NCBI RefSeq assembly: GCF_002201475.1
Contig: NZ_CP021422.1
Coordinates: 62,001 to 126,000 of the forward strand
DNA: 64,000 nucleotides
Direction of reading: 5' to 3'
DNA from: Acutalibacter muris
GTDB taxonomy: Bacteria > Bacillota > Clostridia > Oscillospirales > Acutalibacteraceae
Shown here: positions 41,811-51,394 of the stretch, piece by piece
Position numbering within the stretch: the stretch's first letter is position 1
How the letters are laid out: every line of letters begins with the position of its first letter
Program-made: the position numbers and the translations under genes
Notes under the pieces: model-generated
Database searches by the model: none
What the model saw: the letters and a program-made list of their open reading frames with translations, nothing else
Told to the model about the DNA's origin: nothing

Positions 41811-42491
41811 ATGTTTGCGATAGCCATAGACGGCCCGGCGGGAGCAGGGAAGTCCAGCGTGGCCAAGGCTGCGGCAAAGGAGCTGGGCTTTACCTATGTG
41901 GATACCGGGGCGATATACAGGGCCATAGCCCTCTATATGCTGGAGAAGGGGGTGGACCTTGAAGACCCGGCGGCGGTGACTGCCGAGCTGACGGGGGTGG
42001 AGGTCTCGCTGGAATATGGGGAGTTCGGCCAGCGTACCCTTTTGGGTGGGCGGAACGTGTCGGAGGAGATACGCACCCAGGAGGTGTCCATGGCGACCTC
42101 TAAGTGGGTGGCCCATATCCCGGAGGTCAGGGAATTCCTGGTGGGGATCCAGAGGGGCCTTGCCAGGAAAAGCAACGTGATAATGGACGGAAGGGATATC
42201 GGCACGGTGATACTGCCGGACGCCCAGTTAAAGGTGTTCCTGACGGCTTCGGCCGAGGAGCGGGCCAGACGGCGCACCCGGCAGCTTGAGGAGGCGGGGG
42301 AGCCCGCGGACTTTCAGCAGGTGCTTAAAGAGGTGGTCCAGCGGGATAAGCAGGACGCGGCCCAGCTGGACCTGCTGCCCGAGGACGGCGTTGTGCTGGA
42401 CAGCACAGGGCTAAGCTTTCGGCAGGTGGTGGAGCGGCTTACGGCCATGGCCAGGGAGCGCATGGGGAATGAAGGGGGAGGCAAGGGGTAA
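41811..42491 (+). CDS. cmk: Cytidylate kinase
   Basis: A 226-residue nucleoside monophosphate kinase converting CMP/dCMP to diphosphates. The P-loop GPAGAGKSS is at residues 8-16, YVDTGAIYRAIALYML and VIMDGRDIGTVILPDAQLKVFLTAS are diagnostic. It abuts plsC with no gap. The order cmk-plsC-ispH/rpsA is conserved in Clostridia. Confidence 0.95.
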   Translation: MFAIAIDGPAGAGKSSVAKAAAKELGFTYVDTGAIYRAIALYMLEKGVDLEDPAAVTAELTGVEVSLEYGEFGQRTLLGGRNVSEEIRTQEVSMATSKWVAHIPEVREFLVGIQRGLARKSNVIMDGRDIGTVILPDAQLKVFLTASAEERARRRTRQLEEAGEPADFQQVLKEVVQRDKQDAAQLDLLPEDGVVLDSTGLSFRQVVERLTAMARERMGNEGGGKG

Positions 42492-43169
42492 ATGACAAAG
42501 AAGCGCGGGGCAAGACGGAAGGACCTGCTGTACCTTATCGGGCAGTCCCTGCTGTGCCTGTTTTACTATCCGGTGTTCAGGATAAGCGTCCGGGGCCGGG
42601 AGAATATACCCAAAACCGGGCCGGTGCTGCTGTGCAGCAACCATATGGCCAAGCGGGACCCGGTGATGCTGGGTGTGGCCCAGTGGCGGCAGGTGTTGTA
42701 TATGGCGAAGGAGGAGCTTTTCAGGAGCCGCTTCCTCGGAGGGCTTTTAAGGCTGCTGGGGGCTTTCCCGGTGATAAGGGGCAGCGGCGGCACGGACGCC
42801 CTGGAGAACGCCTATAAGCTTTTGGACGAGAACGGCATGGTGGGGATCTTCATCGAGGGGACCCGCTCCAAGGACGGCCTTTTGCAGCGGCCAAAGACCG
42901 GCGCGGCGCTGCTGGCCTACCGCACAAAGGCCCCTGTGGTGCCGGTGTGCATCACCACAGGGGACGGCGGACTGCCAAAGAAGTTCAAGCGGCACATCAT
43001 AAATATCGGAAAACCCATACCGGCGGAGTCGCTTAATATAAAGGACGACTCCAGTCTTGAGCTGCGCCGGGCCAGCCGGACCATCATGAAGGAGATCGCG
43101 GCGCTGAGAGAGGAGACCCTCCAGGAGCTGGGACTGCCGTCCCAGGCCCAGGGGGCGGCGGGGAAGTGA
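42492..43169 (+). CDS. plsC: 1-acyl-sn-glycerol-3-phosphate acyltransferase
   Basis: A 225-residue membrane-associated acyltransferase making phosphatidic acid. The catalytic H-x4-D motif is in CSNHMAKRDPVML, and the glycerol-phosphate-binding motif is FIEGTRSKDG. A hydrophobic N-terminal segment (LIGQSLLCLFYYPVF) anchors it. It starts at the base after the cmk stop and is followed 9 bp later by ispH-rpsA. Confidence 0.93.
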   Translation: MTKKRGARRKDLLYLIGQSLLCLFYYPVFRISVRGRENIPKTGPVLLCSNHMAKRDPVMLGVAQWRQVLYMAKEELFRSRFLGGLLRLLGAFPVIRGSGGTDALENAYKLLDENGMVGIFIEGTRSKDGLLQRPKTGAALLAYRTKAPVVPVCITTGDGGLPKKFKRHIINIGKPIPAESLNIKDDSSLELRRASRTIMKEIAALREETLQELGLPSQAQGAAGK

Positions 43170-43178
43170 GGCGATGTT

Positions 43179-45161
43179 ATGAGGATAGAGGTTGCAAAGA
43201 GCGCGGGCTTCTGCTTCGGTGCAAAGCGCGCGGTGGATATGGTGCAGGAGCTCCTGCACAGGGGGGAGAAGGCGGCGACCCTGGGGGCGCTGCTGCATAA
43301 CCCACAGCTGGTGGAGGAGCTTGAGGCAAAGGGCGTGAAGGTAGTGGACGCGCCCAGGGACACGCCCGAGGGCCATGTGCTGGTGCTGCGCTCCCATGGG
43401 GTGACCCTGGAGGTGGAGCGGGAGATAGAGCGGCTGGGGCTGCGGTTTGCGGACGCTACCTGTCCCTTTGTTAAAAAAATCCACCACTTAGCCGGGTGTT
43501 CCTCGGAAGAAAACAGGACGTTTATTTTGTTCGGCGACCCGGGGCACCCGGAGGTGAAGGGGGCCGTCAGCCACTGTAAGGGCCCATATTTTGTGTGTCG
43601 GGACCATAGTGAACTCCAAAATCTGCTAAAGGACCATGCAGAGCTCACAAACGTCCCCATAGCTGCGGCGGCCCAGACCACCTTTCATATGGGCGAGTGG
43701 GAAAAATGTTTGGAAACTCTTAAAAAGGTATGTACAAACGCCGCAGTTTTTGATACAATATGTAATGCAACAGCGAAACGGCAGAAAGAGGCGCTGGACC
43801 TTGCCGGAAAATGCGACGTGATGATTGTCATCGGCGGCAGGGACAGCTCGAATACGGCCAAGCTTGGCGATATATGCGCCAGGCAGTGTAGAACGTATCT
43901 CATTGAGAAGGCGAGCGAACTGCCCACCTTTCCCGCCGGCCTGAGCGTTGGCATAACCGCAGGGGCCTCGACCCCGGCAAGCATAATAAAGGAGGTACTA
44001 GTTACCATGGCTGAAGTCAACAGTACGGAACAGAATTTTGAGGAGATGCTTGAGGAGTCACTCAAGAGCATGAATACAGATGAAAAGGTACATGGCGTTG
44101 TAGTCGGCATCTCCCCCACCGAGGTCTATGTGGACGTGGGCCGCAAGCAGGCGGGCTTTATCCCCGCAGTGGAACTCTCTAACGATCCCACCGCCAAGCC
44201 CGAGGACATCGTGAAGATGGGCGACGAGATGGAGCTGCTCATCATGAAGACCAACGACCAGGAGGGCACCATCATGCTCTCCAAGCGCCGGGTGGACGCC
44301 ATGAGGGGCTGGGATATAATCCAGACGGCCCTGGAGAACAACGAGGTTTTAGAGGGCAAGGTGATAGAGGTGGTCAAGGGCGGCGTCATCGTTCTGTGGG
44401 ACGGTATGCGCGTGTTTGTGCCCGCCTCTCAGGCAACCGTCAGCCGGGGCGAGGATCTTAACGCCCTGCAGGGCCAGGAGGTGAGGTTCCGCGTTATCGA
44501 GGTGGACCGCAAGCGCCGCCGGGCTGTGGGCTCTATCCGCAGCGTCCTCAGAGAGGAGCGCAAGGCCGCCCAGGCGAAGTTCTGGGAGCAGGTGGAGGAG
44601 GGCCAGGAGTTCACCGGCAAGGTGAAGTCCCTGACAAACTTCGGTGCCTTTGTGGACCTGGGTGGAGTGGACGGCATGATCCATATCTCCGAACTCAGCT
44701 GGAACCGCGTGAAGCACCCCAGCGAGGTGGTGAAGGTGGGCGATACCGTAAACGTATACGTAAAGGGCCTTGACCGGGAGAACGGCAAGATCTCCCTGGG
44801 CTACAGGCGTCGGGAGGACAACCCCTGGGTGAAGCTGGAGCAGGAGTTCCCCGCCGGCACTGTCTGCGAGGCCAAGGTGGTCGGGATGACCGACTTCGGC
44901 GCTTTCGCCAGCGTCATACCAGGCATAGACGGCCTTATCCATATTTCCCAGATAGCGGACCACCGCATTGACAAGCCCCAGGATGTGCTGAAGGTGGGCG
45001 ACGTGGTGAAGGTGAAGATCACCGATGTGGACCTGGAGCGCCACAGGGTGTCCCTCTCCATCCGCGCGGTGCTGGAGGACGAGCAGGCTGCCGCGGCGGC
45101 TGAGGAGGCTCCCGCCGACGAGGTAGTGTTCAGCACGGAGGACGAATCTTCGGAGGAGTAA
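43179..45161 (+). CDS. ispH-rpsA: IspH-RpsA fusion: HMBPP reductase plus ribosomal protein S1
   Basis: A 660-residue bifunctional protein. Residues 1-275 are IspH, the [4Fe-4S] enzyme ending the MEP isoprenoid pathway, with cluster cysteines in AGFCFGAKRAVD, DATCPFVKK and DTICNATAKRQ. Residues ~315-640 carry four S1 domains, the last two being near-canonical (FGAFVDLGGVDGMIHISEL and FGAFASVIPGIDGLIHISQI). The fusion is known from Clostridia. At the junction an in-frame ATG (44007) has AAAGGAGG 12 bases upstream, so free S1 could also be made. A terminator follows. Confidence 0.95.
   Translation: MRIEVAKSAGFCFGAKRAVDMVQELLHRGEKAATLGALLHNPQLVEELEAKGVKVVDAPRDTPEGHVLVLRSHGVTLEVEREIERLGLRFADATCPFVKKIHHLAGCSSEENRTFILFGDPGHPEVKGAVSHCKGPYFVCRDHSELQNLLKDHAELTNVPIAAAAQTTFHMGEWEKCLETLKKVCTNAAVFDTICNATAKRQKEALDLAGKCDVMIVIGGRDSSNTAKLGDICARQCRTYLIEKASELPTFPAGLSVGITAGASTPASIIKEVLVTMAEVNSTEQNFEEMLEESLKSMNTDEKVHGVVVGISPTEVYVDVGRKQAGFIPAVELSNDPTAKPEDIVKMGDEMELLIMKTNDQEGTIMLSKRRVDAMRGWDIIQTALENNEVLEGKVIEVVKGGVIVLWDGMRVFVPASQATVSRGEDLNALQGQEVRFRVIEVDRKRRRAVGSIRSVLREERKAAQAKFWEQVEEGQEFTGKVKSLTNFGAFVDLGGVDGMIHISELSWNRVKHPSEVVKVGDTVNVYVKGLDRENGKISLGYRRREDNPWVKLEQEFPAGTVCEAKVVGMTDFGAFASVIPGIDGLIHISQIADHRIDKPQDVLKVGDVVKVKITDVDLERHRVSLSIRAVLEDEQAAAAAEEAPADEVVFSTEDESSEE
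43988..44009 (+). promoter_or_regulatory. Internal ribosome binding site and ATG for free S1
   Basis: AAAGGAGG (43988-43995) precedes ATG 44007 in frame with the fusion. Initiation here would give a 384-residue four-domain S1 beginning MAEVNSTEQNFEEMLEESL. Confidence 0.55.
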
Positions 45162-45178
45162 TTAAACGCATAATCATA

Positions 45179-45206
45179 ACAGGGTAGTCGTGACTGCCCT
45201 GTTTTG
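45179..45206 (+). terminator. Terminator after ispH-rpsA
   Basis: ACAGGGTAGTC (45179-45189) pairs with GACTGCCCTGT (45192-45202), followed by TTTTG. Confidence 0.75.
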
Positions 45207-45306
45207 TGCGTAATACAGGGTTCATCCTTGTGAATATAAAGTTTAAGGTCCGACCTGGAAATTTAGTCAATATAGCGAAGGGCCGGGCTATTGGAGGAAA
45301 ACAAAC

Positions 45307-47655
45307 ATGAGACGAGTAAAAAAACCGGTATTCTTTGTGGTCCTTGTCCTGATTGCCGCCTTGGTATACACCTCCCTTTTCGGAGTGTATGGGCAGAACG
45401 GCGACTTCAAGGTCACCTATCTTAAAGGGGCCCAGGATATACGCTGGGGCATCGACATACGCGGCGGCGTAGAGGCCACCTTCAGCCCGGCGGAGGGGAT
45501 AACCGCCACCAGCAGCGAGCTGGAGAGCGCAAAGCAGATAATCGAGACCCGTATGGTGGCACAGAACATCACGGACTATGAGCTTTATACCGACGAGGCC
45601 AATAACCGCATAATCGTGCGTTTCCCCTGGAAGTCCGACGAGACGGACTTCGACCCGGAGAAGGCCATAAACGAGCTGTCCGCCACGGCCATGCTCACCT
45701 TCCGCGAGGGCATGGAGTATGAGACCACAGAGTATGGCGAGGGGGGGCAGGAGATACACAAGACCCCTGCGGGCACCACCGCCGAGACCGTCCTCCTGGA
45801 GGGCGCGGACGTTGTAAGGGCCCAGCCCGGCGTGCAGCAGGACCAGAACACTGGCGCGACCCAGTATGTGGTCCAGCTGGAGCTGAGCGAGGAGGGCAAG
45901 GAGAAGTTCTCTGAGGCCACCGGCAGGCTCACGGGCAAGGTCATCTCCATCTGGATGGACGACGTCATGCTCTCCTATCCCACCGTGAACGAGCAGATAA
46001 CCGACGGCAACGCCGTTATCTCCGGCTCCTTTACCAGCGAGGAGGCCACTACTCTTGCCGCCCAGATCCAGGCGGGCGCGCTGCCCTTCGCTTTGGAGAC
46101 CTCTAACTTTAACTCCCTGGCCCCTACTCTGGGCAGCCAGGCGCTCAATGCCATGCTGATGGCGGGTGTTATCGCTTTTCTTGTTATAGCGGTGCTGATG
46201 ATAGTCTGTTTCCGGCTTCCCGGCGTGGTGGCGGTCATCAGCCTTGCGGGGCAGATGGGCATATGCTTTGCGGCGGTATCCGGGTTCTTCCCCAATATGA
46301 ACTCCTTTACCATGACCCTGCCCGGCATAGCGGGCCTTATCCTCTCCATAGGCATCGGCGTTGACGCAAACGTCATCACCGCAAGCCGCGTGCGCGAGGA
46401 GCTCAATAACGGCAAGACTCTGGACGGCGCTTTAAAGAACGGTTTCCAGAGCAGCTTCTGGGCCATTTTTGACGGTAATATCACCACGGCCATTGTGGCC
46501 ATCATGCTGATGATGGTCTTTGGGCCCAGCAACATCCTCTCTATGATATTTGGCCAGTCCACCACCGGCTCCATCTTCTCCTTCGGCTTCACCCTGCTAG
46601 TGGGCATTATTGCCAACTTCATTATGGGCGTGTTCGCTACCCGCCTGATGACCCTGTCCCTGGCGTCCTTCAAGCCCTTTAGAAAGAGCTGGCTGTTTGG
46701 CGGGCCAAAGGAGGGCCAGGAGCCAAAACGGGATAAGCGCTTCAGCTTCTTTGGCAATCGCAGGGCCTACTACACTATCTCCGCCGTGGTCCTTGTGGCG
46801 GGGCTTATCGCCAGCCTTGTGATGGGGCCGAAGCTGGATATCCAGTTTGCAGGCGGCGCTATGATTCGCTACAATGTCGAGGGCGAGGGCTATAACAGCG
46901 AGTCTATTGCAAGCACCATCTCCGACAAGATGGGCTTGGACAGCTCAGTGTCCGTCAATAAGGACATCACCACCGGCCAGGACAGCGTGACAGTCTCCTT
47001 TGCCGGGAACAAGAGCCTGACCCCTGACCAGCAGGCCCAGGTGGCGGAGGCGCTCAGCGAGGCTTATGACCAGGCCACCTTCACTCTGCTGGAGTCTAAC
47101 TCCGTTGACGCCACCATGGGCGCCAAGTTCTTCCAGAAGTGCATGGTCTGCTTTGTGCTGACGGCCGTGCTGCTGCTGGCATATATCGCACTTCGCTTCA
47201 AGAAGATCGGCGGTCTGTCGGCGGGCCTGACGGCCATAGTGGCGCTGCTGCACGACATTATCATTGCCTTCTGCATTTTCGTGATATTTGGTATGGCCAT
47301 CAACGATATCTTTATCGCCGTGGTGCTGACCCTCTTGGGCTACTCGCTGAACAGCACCATAGTCATCTACGACCGGGTGCGTGAGAATAAGCGTAAGCTT
47401 GGCCCCCGGGCCGAGTTTGTGGACACCATGGACCTGAGCCTGAACCAGACTTTGGGCCGCACGGTGCTCACCTCCCTTACCACCTTCCTGGCGCTGGTGG
47501 TGGTGCTGGCGGTGGCCGGCGTGTTCTCCATAAGCACTGTGGTGTCCTTCTCCCTGCCCATGATGGTGGGCGTTGTGGCGGGCTGCTTCTCGTCACAGTT
47601 TATCGCGCCCAACCTCTTTGCGGCGTGGCAGGTACGCAAGGCTGATAAGAAATAA
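45307..47655 (+). CDS. secDF: Protein translocase subunit SecDF (fused)
   Basis: A 782-residue proton-driven accessory translocase with SecD (1-~450) and SecF (~470-782) halves, each with six expected membrane spans. The SecD periplasmic domain begins after the first span (GIDIRGGVEATF, then IIETRMVAQNITDYE), and the SecD membrane motif GIGVDANVI is near residue 349. The SecF half has FAGGAMIRYN and GYSLNSTIVIYDRVREN. The fused form is common in Firmicutes. It has its own terminator. Confidence 0.95.
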   Translation: MRRVKKPVFFVVLVLIAALVYTSLFGVYGQNGDFKVTYLKGAQDIRWGIDIRGGVEATFSPAEGITATSSELESAKQIIETRMVAQNITDYELYTDEANNRIIVRFPWKSDETDFDPEKAINELSATAMLTFREGMEYETTEYGEGGQEIHKTPAGTTAETVLLEGADVVRAQPGVQQDQNTGATQYVVQLELSEEGKEKFSEATGRLTGKVISIWMDDVMLSYPTVNEQITDGNAVISGSFTSEEATTLAAQIQAGALPFALETSNFNSLAPTLGSQALNAMLMAGVIAFLVIAVLMIVCFRLPGVVAVISLAGQMGICFAAVSGFFPNMNSFTMTLPGIAGLILSIGIGVDANVITASRVREELNNGKTLDGALKNGFQSSFWAIFDGNITTAIVAIMLMMVFGPSNILSMIFGQSTTGSIFSFGFTLLVGIIANFIMGVFATRLMTLSLASFKPFRKSWLFGGPKEGQEPKRDKRFSFFGNRRAYYTISAVVLVAGLIASLVMGPKLDIQFAGGAMIRYNVEGEGYNSESIASTISDKMGLDSSVSVNKDITTGQDSVTVSFAGNKSLTPDQQAQVAEALSEAYDQATFTLLESNSVDATMGAKFFQKCMVCFVLTAVLLLAYIALRFKKIGGLSAGLTAIVALLHDIIIAFCIFVIFGMAINDIFIAVVLTLLGYSLNSTIVIYDRVRENKRKLGPRAEFVDTMDLSLNQTLGRTVLTSLTTFLALVVVLAVAGVFSISTVVSFSLPMMVGVVAGCFSSQFIAPNLFAAWQVRKADKK

Positions 47656-47676
47656 TCCAGAATTTGACATTACAGA

Positions 47677-47715
47677 AATTGCCGCAGGAGCGAAGGCTCC
47701 GGCGGCAATTTTTCC
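47677..47715 (+). terminator. Terminator after secDF
   Basis: AATTGCCGC (47677-47685) pairs with GCGGCAATT (47702-47710), with an inner GGAG/CTCC pair, followed by TTTTCC. Confidence 0.8.
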
Positions 47716-47768
47716 GTATAAACCCGCGTGACCGGGCGAAAAATAGGACAGAAAGGAGGAGGATGAGC

Positions 47769-48002
47769 ATGAACATTATCGATAGGATCGCACTTGCGCT
47801 GACCGTCATCGGCGGAGTGAACTGGGGCCTTGTGGGCGTGTTCCGTTTCGACCTGGTGGCATGGATATGCGGCGGGCAGACCGCCGTAATTTCCAGGATC
47901 ATCTATACCCTGGTGGGCATCTCGGCTCTATGGTGCCTGGCGCTGTTATTTAGGGACTGGGACAGCGAAAAGGATATGAGCGTGGCGCACAGTGCACGGT
48001 AA
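47769..48002 (+). CDS. DUF378 family small membrane protein
   Basis: A 77-residue protein with two membrane spans (IDRIALALTVIGGVNWGLVG and ISRIIYTLVGISALWCLALL). The GGVNWGLVGVFRFDLV loop is the DUF378 (YuzA-like) hallmark. Function unknown. AAGGAGG at nine-base spacing supports the ATG at 47769 over one two codons earlier. It is a single-gene unit between two terminators. Confidence 0.85.
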   Translation: MNIIDRIALALTVIGGVNWGLVGVFRFDLVAWICGGQTAVISRIIYTLVGISALWCLALLFRDWDSEKDMSVAHSAR

Positions 48003-48006
48003 AAAG

Positions 48007-48032
48007 AAAGGCCAGCGTTAAAGCTGGCCTTT
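48007..48032. terminator. Bidirectional terminator
   Basis: AAAGGCCAGC (48007-48016) pairs with GCTGGCCTTT (48023-48032), between convergent genes. Confidence 0.8.
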
Positions 48033-48043
48033 GCCTTACATAA

Positions 48044-48961
48044 TTATATGTGCTCCTCAAGCCAGCCGAGTACGTCCTGATAGACCTCCTCTTTGCCTAT
48101 CTCGTTGAGCACCTCGTGGCGCATACCGGGATAGAGCTTCAGGCGGACGCTCTGCACCCCGGCCTCCCGCAGCCAGCCGGCCACCTGCTTTGGCCCCTCG
48201 CCATAATTCCCTACCGGGTCCTGGTCCCCAGCAAGGAGAAATATCGGCAGGCTTTTCGGCACTCTCCGGGCCCACTCCAAAGAGCTTATCTCCATCAGCC
48301 CGGTGAAAAGATCGTAGTATCCGGCGGCGGTAAAGGGGAAGTTACAGAGAGGGTCGGCCTCAAAAGCCCTGCATACCGCGTCGTCGGTGGACAGCCAGGC
48401 GGAGTCGTTTACGGGGATTTCGATGCGCTTATTATAGCCGGTGGAAGCCAGCTTGCTGATGCGCTCGCCTCTGGAGCGTGGGCCCATCAGTTTCATCTGA
48501 GCCGCCGCCACGGCCTTACCAAGAGCTACCCCCGGGTTCTTGCCCATGGTGCCGCAGATAATGCAGCCGGAAAGGCGATCTCCATAACGGGCGATAAAGG
48601 ACCGGCTTAAAAAGGAGCCCATGCTGTGGCCCATAAGGAGGACAGGCAGGCCAGGGTGCCGCTCCACGGCCTGATCCATCAGGGAGTTCAGGTCCTTGAC
48701 CACGCACTCCCAGCCGTTTTTATCGGCAAAATGCCCCTTTATCTGGGCGGAACGGCCATGGCCGGCATGGTCGTTCATATAGACCGCAAAGCCGTTTTCA
48801 GCCAAAAATCGGGCGAAATGGTCATACCGGCCGCTGTGCTCGGCCATTCCGTGGGCGATGACTATGACTGCCCTGGGCTCGGAGTCCTCCTCCACCCAGC
48901 TCCGGGAGAAGATCTGCCCCCAGCCGCTGGAGGCGGGGCGGAACCCTTCTTTTACTTCCAT
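48044..48961 (-). CDS. Alpha/beta hydrolase (lysophospholipase/monoacylglycerol lipase-like)
   Basis: A 305-residue cytoplasmic serine hydrolase of the Hydrolase_4 type. The oxyanion region VIVIAHGMAEHSGRYDHFAR, nucleophile elbow LLMGHSMGSFLSRS, acid in FLLAGDQDPVG and histidine in YPGMRHEVLNE complete the triad. Likely acts on monoacylglycerol or lysolipids. It lies 23 bp after the Eis-like acetyltransferase gene on the same strand. Confidence 0.88.
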   Translation of the reverse strand: MEVKEGFRPASSGWGQIFSRSWVEEDSEPRAVIVIAHGMAEHSGRYDHFARFLAENGFAVYMNDHAGHGRSAQIKGHFADKNGWECVVKDLNSLMDQAVERHPGLPVLLMGHSMGSFLSRSFIARYGDRLSGCIICGTMGKNPGVALGKAVAAAQMKLMGPRSRGERISKLASTGYNKRIEIPVNDSAWLSTDDAVCRAFEADPLCNFPFTAAGYYDLFTGLMEISSLEWARRVPKSLPIFLLAGDQDPVGNYGEGPKQVAGWLREAGVQSVRLKLYPGMRHEVLNEIGKEEVYQDVLGWLEEHI

Positions 48962-48984
48962 TATAGACCCTCCTTAAAATCAAT

Positions 48985-50190
48985 TTAGAATAAATCCAGA
49001 ACGTGGCAGGGCTTGCGGTAGAACACCTGCTCCAGTGGAGCGGACGGGTTGGAGACGGCTATGCCGGGGCTCAGCTCTATGCTGGAGGTGTCCCTTGCGC
49101 CGCCCAACAGGACCGACAGATCGCCAACGTCCATGGTTATGTCCGGGTCGGAGCCGGTGCGCTCCACCTGGTTTTCTGCGCCCTGGGCGAAGGTCAGGGA
49201 AAAGGTATCGTTATTCTCGGGAAGGATACCGTCGGTGACCTTTATCACGAGGCTTCCCTGGCCCTTACAGCGGCAGAGCTTTAAGAGCGCCTCCGCGTTC
49301 ACCGCCCGAGCCATGCCGTTTAGCGCCGGGGAATACTTCGTGGAGGTGAGCTCCGGCAGCAGGGCGGTAAGGTCCAGATGGGCGGGGACCGAGAACTCTA
49401 TGGAGTCAAAGTTGGCAAGGAAGGAGGCATACACAAAGTTCAAGAGGCCGGTAAGAGCCGTAGCGTCGGCAAAGAGCAGGGCATTGGGCAGGCTGAAGTC
49501 GGGGTAGCAAACAAGGCTGTTCCCCACCCGGCTGCAGACCATAAAGGCCCTGGGCTCACCGGAATTGCAGCGCCAGAGGAATATCCAGCGCTTTGAAGTT
49601 AGGAGCTTATCACCCTCCAGGTCCTTGTCGAAAGAATCCCGCAGGCAGGAGAAGTTAGTATCGCCGTACCTTCTGTTGTATATGTCCAATAGAGGGCTAA
49701 GGTCGTCCCCAGGGAAAAGCTGCTCTACCGTACCGCCCGCATTGGGCAGGCGCTTAAGGTCCGCAAGCTCCACCCTCCAGCGCAGGCTCTGTCCGGCGGG
49801 GGCAAAGCCGAACTGCCGGTAATAGGCGGTGCTGAAGGGATAGAGATGGGAGAGGGCATAGCCCTTATCATACATATCCCTGAGTGCCAGCTCCATGCAG
49901 GCGCGGATAGCCCCACCCCGGCGCTGGGCAGGCAGGGTGGCCACGCCCCCTACGCCGCCCATCTTTACCGTATGGCCGTCAAAGCGGGAGGTTTTGTTGT
50001 TGATGACGATGGAGCCCGCCAGCGGGCCGTCCTCTGTGAGGAACGCGCCGTAAAGGTCCTCTTTTGGGTCGTATTTATCGGTTTTTGCCTTTTCCAGCTC
50101 CTTCTCCTGCTCAAACACGCCCTCAAAGGCCACGGCCATTACCCGTCGGGCCTGCCAGTATTCAGAGGGCTCCAGCTTCCTTGCAAACAT
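48985..50190 (-). CDS. Eis-like GNAT N-acetyltransferase
   Basis: A 401-residue protein of the Eis family: an N-terminal GNAT domain (VKMGGVGGVATLPAQRRGGAI is the acetyl-CoA loop), a second GNAT-like domain, and a C-terminal sterol-carrier-like domain (SLVIKVTDGILPENNDTFSL, then ITMDVGDLSVLLGG). The last residue cluster ends HVLDLF; in Eis the C-terminal carboxylate takes part in catalysis. Related proteins acetylate aminoglycosides or lysines; the acceptor here is unknown. Confidence 0.85.
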   Translation of the reverse strand: MFARKLEPSEYWQARRVMAVAFEGVFEQEKELEKAKTDKYDPKEDLYGAFLTEDGPLAGSIVINNKTSRFDGHTVKMGGVGGVATLPAQRRGGAIRACMELALRDMYDKGYALSHLYPFSTAYYRQFGFAPAGQSLRWRVELADLKRLPNAGGTVEQLFPGDDLSPLLDIYNRRYGDTNFSCLRDSFDKDLEGDKLLTSKRWIFLWRCNSGEPRAFMVCSRVGNSLVCYPDFSLPNALLFADATALTGLLNFVYASFLANFDSIEFSVPAHLDLTALLPELTSTKYSPALNGMARAVNAEALLKLCRCKGQGSLVIKVTDGILPENNDTFSLTFAQGAENQVERTGSDPDITMDVGDLSVLLGGARDTSSIELSPGIAVSNPSAPLEQVFYRKPCHVLDLF

Positions 50191-50214
50191 AGTATTTTCT
50201 CCTTAGTGAAATAT

Positions 50215-51309
50215 TTATACATTAAATCTGAACAACACAATGTCGCCGTCGCGCATGACGTACTCCTTGCCCTCTGAGCGCAAAAGCCCCTTATCCTTGG
50301 CAGCGGCCATGGTTCCGCACTCCATCAGCTCGTCAAAGCCGATGACCTCGGCCCGGATGAAGCCCCGTTCAAAGTCCGTGTGTATCCTCCCCGCCGCCTG
50401 AGGGGCTCGGGTGCCCTTCTTGATGGTCCAGGCCCGGCACTCGTCCTTACCCGCCGTCAGGAAGGAGATGAGCCCCAGCAGGGAATAGCAGGCCGTAATC
50501 AGCCGGTCCAGGCCCGACTCCGTAAGGCCCATGTCCGCTAAAAACAGCTCCTTCTCCTCGGGGGCAAGCTCTGATATCTCCGCCTCTGTCTGGGCGCAGA
50601 TGGGCAGCACGGCGGCGTGCTCCCGCTCGGCAGCCTCCTGCACCGCACGGAAGAATCTGTTTCCCTCTACGCCGCTTTTAAAGTCCTCCTCAGAGAGGTT
50701 TGCGGCGAAGATTATGGGCTTGTTGGTAAGCAGGGACACCGAACTCAGCAGCTCCGCCTCCTCCTCGTCACATTCCACGCTGCGGGCGGACTGGCCCGAC
50801 TCTAGGGCCGCCCGGACCCGCTCGAAGAAGTCCAGCTCCCCCTGATACTTCTTATCGGCCTTTAAAAGCTTTCTGGTCTTGTCAAGGCGCCGGTCCAGCA
50901 CCTCAAGGTCGGAGAGTATCAGCTCAAGGTCAATGGTCTCTATGTCTCTTTGGGGGTCAATGCTCCCCTCCACGTGGACGATGTCCCCGTCCTCAAAGCA
51001 GCGCACCACGTGCACCACCGCGTCCACCTCCCGAATATTCGAGAGGAACTTGTTCCCAAGCCCCTCGCCCTTGGAGGCTCCACGCACCAGCCCCGCGATG
51101 TCCACGAACTCTATAGTGGCCGGGGTGAACTTATTTGGCTCGTACATATCCCGCAGCTTTTCCAGTCTCTTGTCCGGCACGGCGACCATGCCCACGTTGG
51201 GCTCGATGGTGCAGAAGGGATAGTTTGCGGACTGGGCCCCAGCGTTAGTGATGGCGTTAAAAAGCGTGCTCTTGCCCACATTGGGCAGGCCGACGATTCC
51301 TAGTTTCAT
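50215..51309 (-). CDS. ychF: Obg-family ATPase YchF
   Basis: A 364-residue translation-associated ATPase. The P-loop GLPNVGKST is at residues 7-15; the DIAGLVRGASKGEGLGNKFL and VHVVRCFED segments are YchF-specific, and the C-terminal TGS-like domain ends DGDIVLFRFNV. ATG 51309 gives the standard family length; a start seven codons upstream is less likely. It has no close operon partner, with genes 24 bp downstream and 154 bp upstream. Confidence 0.95.
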   Translation of the reverse strand: MKLGIVGLPNVGKSTLFNAITNAGAQSANYPFCTIEPNVGMVAVPDKRLEKLRDMYEPNKFTPATIEFVDIAGLVRGASKGEGLGNKFLSNIREVDAVVHVVRCFEDGDIVHVEGSIDPQRDIETIDLELILSDLEVLDRRLDKTRKLLKADKKYQGELDFFERVRAALESGQSARSVECDEEEAELLSSVSLLTNKPIIFAANLSEEDFKSGVEGNRFFRAVQEAAEREHAAVLPICAQTEAEISELAPEEKELFLADMGLTESGLDRLITACYSLLGLISFLTAGKDECRAWTIKKGTRAPQAAGRIHTDFERGFIRAEVIGFDELMECGTMAAAKDKGLLRSEGKEYVMRDGDIVLFRFNV

Positions 51310-51394
51310 ATTTCCCAAAACCTCTTTCATAAAAACTCACCCTAAGTATACCACAAAGCCGCCGCCTTTTCAATCGTATTCCGAAAAAGAAAGA

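Noticed and set aside
45975..46757. Minus-strand frame with membrane-like composition
   Set aside because: Antisense to the SecD transmembrane region; hydrophobic mirror codons explain the composition.
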